A stretch of DNA of 9,547 bases from Tannerella sp. (GTDB lineage: Bacteria > Bacteroidota > Bacteroidia > Bacteroidales > Tannerellaceae), in contig JAISTJ010000140.1 of assembly GCA_031272655.1 (NCBI GenBank), forward strand, positions 1-9,547, written 5' to 3'. Every line of letters starts with the position of its first letter. The stretch's first letter is position 1. The notes beneath the pieces were generated by a model that saw only the letters and a list, made by a program, of their open reading frames with translations, was not told the DNA's origin and did not search any database. Of this stretch, positions 6,254 through 9,547 are shown piece after piece. A program made the position numbers and the translations under genes.

Positions 6254-7786
6254 TCAGTGTTTAAAATGCCTGACGCCGGTGCGAACCATCGCTACGCCGT
6301 GTTGGTTGCAATAATCTATTGACAGTTGGTCGTTTATGGAGCCTCCGGGCTGTACTACCGCCGTGATACCTGCCTTGTCGGCTATCTCTACGCAGTCGGG
6401 GAACGGGAAGAAAGCGTCCGAAGCCATGACAGCGCCCTGCAGGTCGAACCCGAAAGAGCGCGCTTTTTCTATTGCCTGCTTTAGGGCGTCCACGCGCGAG
6501 GTCTGACCCACGCCGCTGGCGCACAACTGGCGGTTCTTGACCAGCGTGATAGAGTTCGACTTGCTGTGCTTCACCAAACGGTTGGCAAACAGCAGGTCTT
6601 CCACCTCGCGCTCGGTTGGCTTCTTGTCGGTAATACTCTCAAGGTCGGCGGCTTGCTGTATGCTCAGGTCGCGTTCCTGTTTCAGTACGCCGTTGAGCAG
6701 CGAGCGGAACTGCGTCGTAATCACCGCCTTAGCCTCCTCTTTGCGCCTCAGTATGATACGGTTCTTTTTCTGTTTCAGTATTTCGAGCGCTTCGGGCGTA
6801 TAGTCGGGCGCGATGATTATTTCGAAGAAAATCTTGTGAATCTCTTCCGCCGCAGCGCCGTCGATAGTGCCGTTAGTAACGAGAATGCCTCCGAAAGCGG
6901 AAACGGGGTCTCCCGCGAGAGCCGCTTCCCAAGCCTCTTTCACCGTCGGGCGCGTCGCTATGCCGCAGGCGTTGTTGTGCTTGATGACTGCGAAGGTGTA
7001 TTCTTCGGCGAACTCGTCTATCAGCGTCAGCGCCGAATCCACGTCGAGCAGGTTGTTGTAGGAAATCTCTTTGCCGTGCAGTTTGTCGAACAGCGCTTCC
7101 AAGTCGCCGTAGAACACGCCCTTCTGATGCGGGTTCTCGCCGTAGCGCATCGTATTGACGCCGTCGGCTGCCGCGCGGAACGCCGAGCCTGCCTCGCCGT
7201 CGAACCAGTTGAAGATAGCCGTGTCGTAGCCCGACGAGACGGCGAATGCCTCCTTAGCAAACCACCGCCGCTCGTCCAACGTAGTACGAGCGCCTTTCTC
7301 CTGCAATATCTTCAGCAGCGGCGCATACTGTTTCATCGAAGCCACTATCACCACGTCGTTGTAGTTCTTCGCCGCCGCCCGTATCAGCGATATGCCGCCG
7401 ATGTCTATCTTCTCTATTATCTCATCGTCTGCCGCTCCCGAAGCGACCGTTTCCGTAAACGGGTATAAATCAACGATGACAAGGTCTATCGCCGGAATAT
7501 CGTACTGTGCCGTCTGTGCGGCGTCGCCTTCATTGTCGCGGCGGGCAAGTATGCCGCCAAACACCTTTGGATGAAGCGTTTTAACCCTGCCGCCGAGTAT
7601 CGAGGGGTATCCCGTCAGCGTCTCAACCGCCTCGCAGGGCAGCCCCAGCGCTTCGATAAACTTTTGCGTACCGCCGGTAGAGACCAACTCCACTCCGTCG
7701 GCATGCAACGCCTTAAGAATGTCGTCTAATCCCTCTTTGTAATAGACTGATACTAAAGCCTTTGTAATCTTCTTTATCTTCTCCAT
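6254..7786 (-). CDS. purH: PurH, bifunctional AICAR formyltransferase / IMP cyclohydrolase
   Basis: PurH carries out the last two steps of de novo purine synthesis: it formylates AICAR with 10-formyl-tetrahydrofolate, then closes the ring to give IMP. It is cytoplasmic. The 510-residue length is typical. The N-terminal MGS-like IMP cyclohydrolase domain (about 1-200) has STGGT (36-40) and GGRVKTLHP (65-73). The C-terminal transformylase domain has RYGENPHQ (214-221), the catalytic pair Lys269-His270 in KHNNACG, DPVSAFGG (293-300) and ASDAFFPFPD (455-464). No key residue is missing. The ATG at 7786 follows AGGA at 4 nt spacing, and a promoter lies just upstream. The gene is visibly richer in G+C than the mreC-mreD region. 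It sits at the head of the mre operon, so purine and cell-wall genes may share a transcript. Confidence 0.97.
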   Translation of the reverse strand: MEKIKKITKALVSVYYKEGLDDILKALHADGVELVSTGGTQKFIEALGLPCEAVETLTGYPSILGGRVKTLHPKVFGGILARRDNEGDAAQTAQYDIPAIDLVIVDLYPFTETVASGAADDEIIEKIDIGGISLIRAAAKNYNDVVIVASMKQYAPLLKILQEKGARTTLDERRWFAKEAFAVSSGYDTAIFNWFDGEAGSAFRAAADGVNTMRYGENPHQKGVFYGDLEALFDKLHGKEISYNNLLDVDSALTLIDEFAEEYTFAVIKHNNACGIATRPTVKEAWEAALAGDPVSAFGGILVTNGTIDGAAAEEIHKIFFEIIIAPDYTPEALEILKQKKNRIILRRKEEAKAVITTQFRSLLNGVLKQERDLSIQQAADLESITDKKPTEREVEDLLFANRLVKHSKSNSITLVKNRQLCASGVGQTSRVDALKQAIEKARSFGFDLQGAVMASDAFFPFPDCVEIADKAGITAVVQPGGSINDQLSIDYCNQHGVAMVRTGVRHFKH

Positions 7787-7813
7787 ATTTTCCTAAAAAC
7801 ATTTAAAAACGTG

Positions 7814-7844
7814 CAAAGATAATATTTTTTCCCGAGAAAAAGCG
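7814..7844 (-). promoter_or_regulatory. Probable purH promoter
   Basis: The minus strand has TATCTTTG (7814-7821), an exact match to the Bacteroidota -7 box TAnnTTTG, ending 27 nt before the purH ATG. The canonical TTTG -33 element is absent. In its place, 20 nt upstream of the box, is the CGC core (7842-7844) of the 26-bp repeat described separately. This may be a regulated or weak promoter for the purH-mre block. Confidence 0.55.
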
Positions 7845-7851
7845 TTTTTTT
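7826..7851 (+). repeat. 26-bp repeat, copy 1 (upstream of purH)
   Basis: Five T, then CCCGAGAAAAAGCG, then seven T. It is identical to the copy at 8817-8842 and in the same orientation on the plus strand, about 990 bp away. It contains a 16-bp near-palindrome (TTTTTCCCGAGAAAAA, 14 of 16 positions symmetrical) and a second symmetrical core, AAAAA-GCG-TTTTT. It overlaps the -33 region of the purH promoter. Confidence 0.9.
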
Positions 7852-7920
7852 GCCGTTTTTTCCAAATATTTTTGAACGCTTGGTGTCAAGTTTTTGATAA
7901 TAAGGGCAATACCAAAACGA

Positions 7921-7953
7921 TAGCATCGTCCATCCGGCATGATGGGCGAGCTA
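7921..7953 (-). terminator. Probable terminator hairpin after the glycine-rich gene
   Basis: An inverted repeat pairs TAGCATCGTCCATC with GATGGGCGAGCTA around the loop CGGCAT. On the plus strand there is one bulged A and one T-G wobble; on the minus strand the wobble becomes a C-A mismatch. TTTT-containing runs lie on both sides (CTATTTTATC on plus, TCGTTTTGG on minus), so it could act in either direction. It begins 34 nt past the stop of the minus-strand glycine-rich gene, which makes that gene the likeliest user. The plus-strand hairpin is slightly stronger, so direction is uncertain. Confidence 0.5.
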
Positions 7954-7987
7954 TTTTATCAACGCTGTATTTCAGTTGCCGTTTTGC

Positions 7988-8692
7988 TTAGTTTACCGGC
8001 GGGCCAATGCTTCCGGAACGTTCTCTGGGTTCCCTGCCTTCCTGTGGAGGCTGCATCATAGACGGACGCTTCAAAGCAAATCGAAACTCGCCTCTCTTAT
8101 TCAGGAATGTCTGATACTGTTCAGGCGTCAGTTTCTTTTCGATTTTCTTGTTTGACTTCTCAATCCGTTTCTGAATCTTCGCATCAATCTTAGCTGCCTT
8201 TTGACGGGCTTTCTCCAATTGCTTCGGGGTAAGGCCGGCATCTGCGTTTTCTTCAGGGTTTGCATCTGGATTTGCATCCAAGTCGGGCGGCGACATTTCG
8301 GGGTTAAGGAAGAGGCTCATGTCATTGCCGCGAGACGCCTGATCCTTATCCTTTTTGAACAGCGCCCGTTTTTGCCGTTGCAGCGTCCGAACAGCTTTGT
8401 GCTCATCTGTAAGAATTTTTTCGACATCCTTCTTCTGAGCTTCGCTCATGGCCGGAATTTCCGGAAAGCGCTCAACTACAAACGTTTCCTCCATGTCCCT
8501 TTGGTTAAAGTCCCCTCTTGCACCGCCGGGAGGCCCTCCACGACGACCCCCGCCGCCGAAGCCGCCACCGCCTCCGCCACCAAAGCCGCCTCCACCGCCG
8601 CCCCCGAAGCCTCCGCCTCCGCCAAAGCCACCCTGAGCCGAAACATCAACCCCAAGAGCCACAGCAATTAACAAAATAACAATCTTTTTCAT
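7988..8692 (-). CDS. Secreted glycine-rich protein with LTxxQ motifs (Spy/CpxP-like)
   Basis: I cannot assign a firm function. The 234-residue product begins with a signal peptide (MKK, a hydrophobic stretch at 4-14, cleavage likely after Ala19 of VSAQ), so it should be exported. A glycine-rich tract (21-49) follows at once: runs of five to seven Gly separated by single Phe, then an Arg/Gly/Pro-rich linker. The rest is charged and helical, with two LTxxQ motifs (LTPKQ at 154-158, LTPEQ at 188-192) and a lysine-rich helix between them, as in Spy/CpxP-type periplasmic proteins and similar Bacteroidota proteins of unknown function. An acidic Asn/Pro/Asp linker sits at about 134-152. I prefer the ATG at 8692 to the GTG one codon earlier. 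The gene is monocistronic, divergent from the M81 gene, and has its own -7 box. A membrane-stress or surface role is a guess. Confidence 0.85.
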   Translation of the reverse strand: MKKIVILLIAVALGVDVSAQGGFGGGGGFGGGGGGGFGGGGGGGFGGGGRRGGPPGGARGDFNQRDMEETFVVERFPEIPAMSEAQKKDVEKILTDEHKAVRTLQRQKRALFKKDKDQASRGNDMSLFLNPEMSPPDLDANPDANPEENADAGLTPKQLEKARQKAAKIDAKIQKRIEKSNKKIEKKLTPEQYQTFLNKRGEFRFALKRPSMMQPPQEGREPRERSGSIGPPVN

Positions 8693-8723
8693 CACTTTCT
8701 AAATTTTTTATGATTAAACAGGA

Positions 8724-8731
8724 CAAAAATA
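8724..8731 (-). promoter_or_regulatory. Candidate -7 box for the glycine-rich gene
   Basis: The minus strand reads TATTTTTG, matching TAnnTTTG, and ends 31 nt before the ATG at 8692. No TTTG lies at the expected 19-21 nt upstream. The surrounding sequence is AT-rich, so a chance match is possible, but the distance to the start agrees with the other promoters in the window. Confidence 0.45.
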
Positions 8732-8768
8732 TAAATAAAAATACACTTTTTGTTCCGTTTATCCCCTT

Positions 8769-8796
8769 AAACGCCTTAAAATAGACCTGAAACGCC
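8769..8796 (+). repeat. Paired AAACGCC direct repeats in the divergent region
   Basis: AAACGCC occurs at 8769-8775 and again at 8790-8796, 21 bp apart start to start, which is two turns of the DNA helix. The pair lies between the two divergent promoters. It could be an operator for a dimeric regulator, but the motif is short and no regulator gene is nearby. Confidence 0.35.
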
Positions 8797-8816
8797 AAAA
8801 GTGGGGATTAAATGAA

Positions 8817-8842
8817 TTTTTCCCGAGAAAAAGCGTTTTTTT
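8817..8842 (+). repeat. 26-bp repeat, copy 2 (upstream of the M81 gene)
   Basis: Identical over 26 bp to the copy at 7826-7851; one further T continues the T run at 8843. Relative to transcription it faces the opposite way from copy 1, because copy 1 serves a minus-strand gene and this one a plus-strand gene. Confidence 0.9.
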
Positions 8843-8863
8843 TAAATATATTTTGTATTTTTG
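8833..8863 (+). promoter_or_regulatory. Probable promoter of the M81 metallopeptidase gene
   Basis: TATTTTTG (8856-8863) matches the Bacteroidota -7 box TAnnTTTG and ends 22 nt before the ATG at 8886. The -33 position holds no TTTG but the GCG core (8833-8835) of the 26-bp repeat, exactly 20 nt upstream of the box, as at purH. The leader is AT-rich with no Shine-Dalgarno sequence. Confidence 0.55.
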
Positions 8864-8885
8864 TAGCAATTAACAAATTAATAGT

Positions 8886-9547
8886 ATGAAGAGATTTATT
8901 TCATTTCTAAGCATTTGCGTGTTTGCAGCATCATTTTGCAGTCATGTTATAGCGCAAGAGAAACGTTATCGTATCGGAATCGCGGGTATTCAGATCGAAA
9001 ACAGTGTTTTTATGCCCAATCGTCAGGAGTTGACCGGGCGGCCGCTCTCTTTGCCCGATTATATCAGTCCGGATTCCGTTATGGGGCAGGCTGCCGAATG
9101 GTTTCCGTCTTTGATGGGTCGCGGCAATGGTCGCGGTCCCGTCACCCGCGAATCTTACGAAGCTTTCGTAAACAGCGCCCTTGAAATCATTGAGAAAAAC
9201 AAGCCATACGATGCTTTCTGGTTCTATAACCACGGCGCATGCAGCGTCGAAGGCGTTGACGACCCCGAAGGTATTTTTATGGAGAAAGTGCGTGGCGTCA
9301 TTGGAAACGACGTCCTTGTCAGCACAACGATGGACCTTCACGGCAATGTGTCCTGGCGAGTAGCTCTTTATTCCGACATTATCACCACATTCCGCAAAGC
9401 CCCGCACGACGACAGCCGCGAGTCGCATCGTCGCGGCGTGGTTAACCTGCTTGAGCGTCTTACTTCCGGCAAAGGACGTCCGGCATACAAGGCTTGGGTG
9501 GCGGTACCGATACTGCTGTCGGGCGAATGGTCGAGCACCCGCGCCGA
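8886..9547 (+). CDS. Exported M81-family (MlrC-like) metallopeptidase, 3' end cut by window edge
   Basis: The frame is open from an ATG at 8886 to the window end, 220 residues without a stop. It begins with a signal peptide (MKRF, a hydrophobic stretch at about 5-16, cleavage likely after Ala23 of VIAQ), so the protein is probably periplasmic. The rest matches the N-terminal part of the M81 family, whose named member MlrC was described in microcystin degradation. Seen are an IGIAGIQIENSVF start with Glu38, where the family usually has a His-Glu pair; the NHGACSVEGVDDPEG block (115-129); DLHGN (150-154), whose Asp150 and His152 are likely zinc ligands; and RKAPHDD, with His174 as the likely third ligand. 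The C-terminal half is outside the window. The natural substrate is unknown and microcystin should not be assumed. It is divergent from the glycine-rich gene. Confidence 0.88.
   Translation, partial: MKRFISFLSICVFAASFCSHVIAQEKRYRIGIAGIQIENSVFMPNRQELTGRPLSLPDYISPDSVMGQAAEWFPSLMGRGNGRGPVTRESYEAFVNSALEIIEKNKPYDAFWFYNHGACSVEGVDDPEGIFMEKVRGVIGNDVLVSTTMDLHGNVSWRVALYSDIITTFRKAPHDDSRESHRRGVVNLLERLTSGKGRPAYKAWVAVPILLSGEWSSTRA

Noticed and set aside
6566..7468. A 300-codon plus-strand open frame opposite purH
   Set aside because: It is antisense to a full-length, motif-complete purH, and its composition (runs of Arg, Val and Leu without recognisable motifs) is that of a GC-rich shadow frame.
8546..8632. 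Gly-codon repeat as a possible CRISPR or non-coding satellite
   Set aside because: The repeat keeps reading frame, varies at synonymous positions and lies within a protein-coding gene.
8448..8636. Plus-strand frame encoding a proline-rich PPPPK repeat protein
   Set aside because: It is the complement of the Gly-rich tract of the exported protein; the minus frame has a signal peptide and conserved LTxxQ motifs.
8931..9428. A 165-codon minus-strand open frame opposite the M81 gene
   Set aside because: The plus frame has a promoter box, signal peptide and M81 motifs; the minus frame has none and overlaps it completely.

Overview
The window looks like chromosomal DNA of a Bacteroidota bacterium, probably Bacteroidales. 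Four intergenic sites match the Bacteroidota -7 promoter box TAnnTTTG, and one of them also has a TTTG -33 element at the right distance. Most starts lack a Shine-Dalgarno sequence. The proteins read like Bacteroidota members of their families, and purH followed by mreB-mreC-mreD-mrdA is, to my recollection, a familiar gene order in this phylum.

Layout. Positions 1-7786 are a minus-strand block, read right to left: purH (last two steps of IMP synthesis), mreB (actin-like filament), mreC and mreD (membrane scaffold), mrdA (PBP2 transpeptidase), a small DEDDh 3'-5' exonuclease, and rodA (SEDS glycosyltransferase, cut by the left window edge). From mreB to the exonuclease the genes are packed with 6-nt gaps or 8-nt overlaps. 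No promoter box was found between purH and the exonuclease, so these genes are probably one transcript. rodA has its own well-formed promoter just after the exonuclease stop.

Positions 7787-7987 hold the purH promoter and a probable terminator. Positions 7988-8692 (minus) encode a secreted glycine-rich protein with two LTxxQ motifs, resembling the Spy/CpxP type of periplasmic protein. A 193-bp divergent intergenic region follows. At 8886 a plus-strand gene begins for an exported M81-family (MlrC-like) metallopeptidase, cut by the right edge.

Function. MreB, MreC, MreD, PBP2 and RodA together form the elongasome, which inserts peptidoglycan along the side wall of rod-shaped cells. The block is therefore mainly a conserved housekeeping locus. 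The less ordinary features are the exonuclease gene between mrdA and rodA, rodA's private promoter, and an exact 26-bp repeat present upstream of both purH and the M81 gene. In both copies the A5-GCG-T5 core lies exactly 20 nt from the predicted -7 box, although the copies face opposite ways relative to transcription. I saw no mobile element, CRISPR array, tRNA or rRNA gene, and nothing that clearly amounts to a new multi-gene system.
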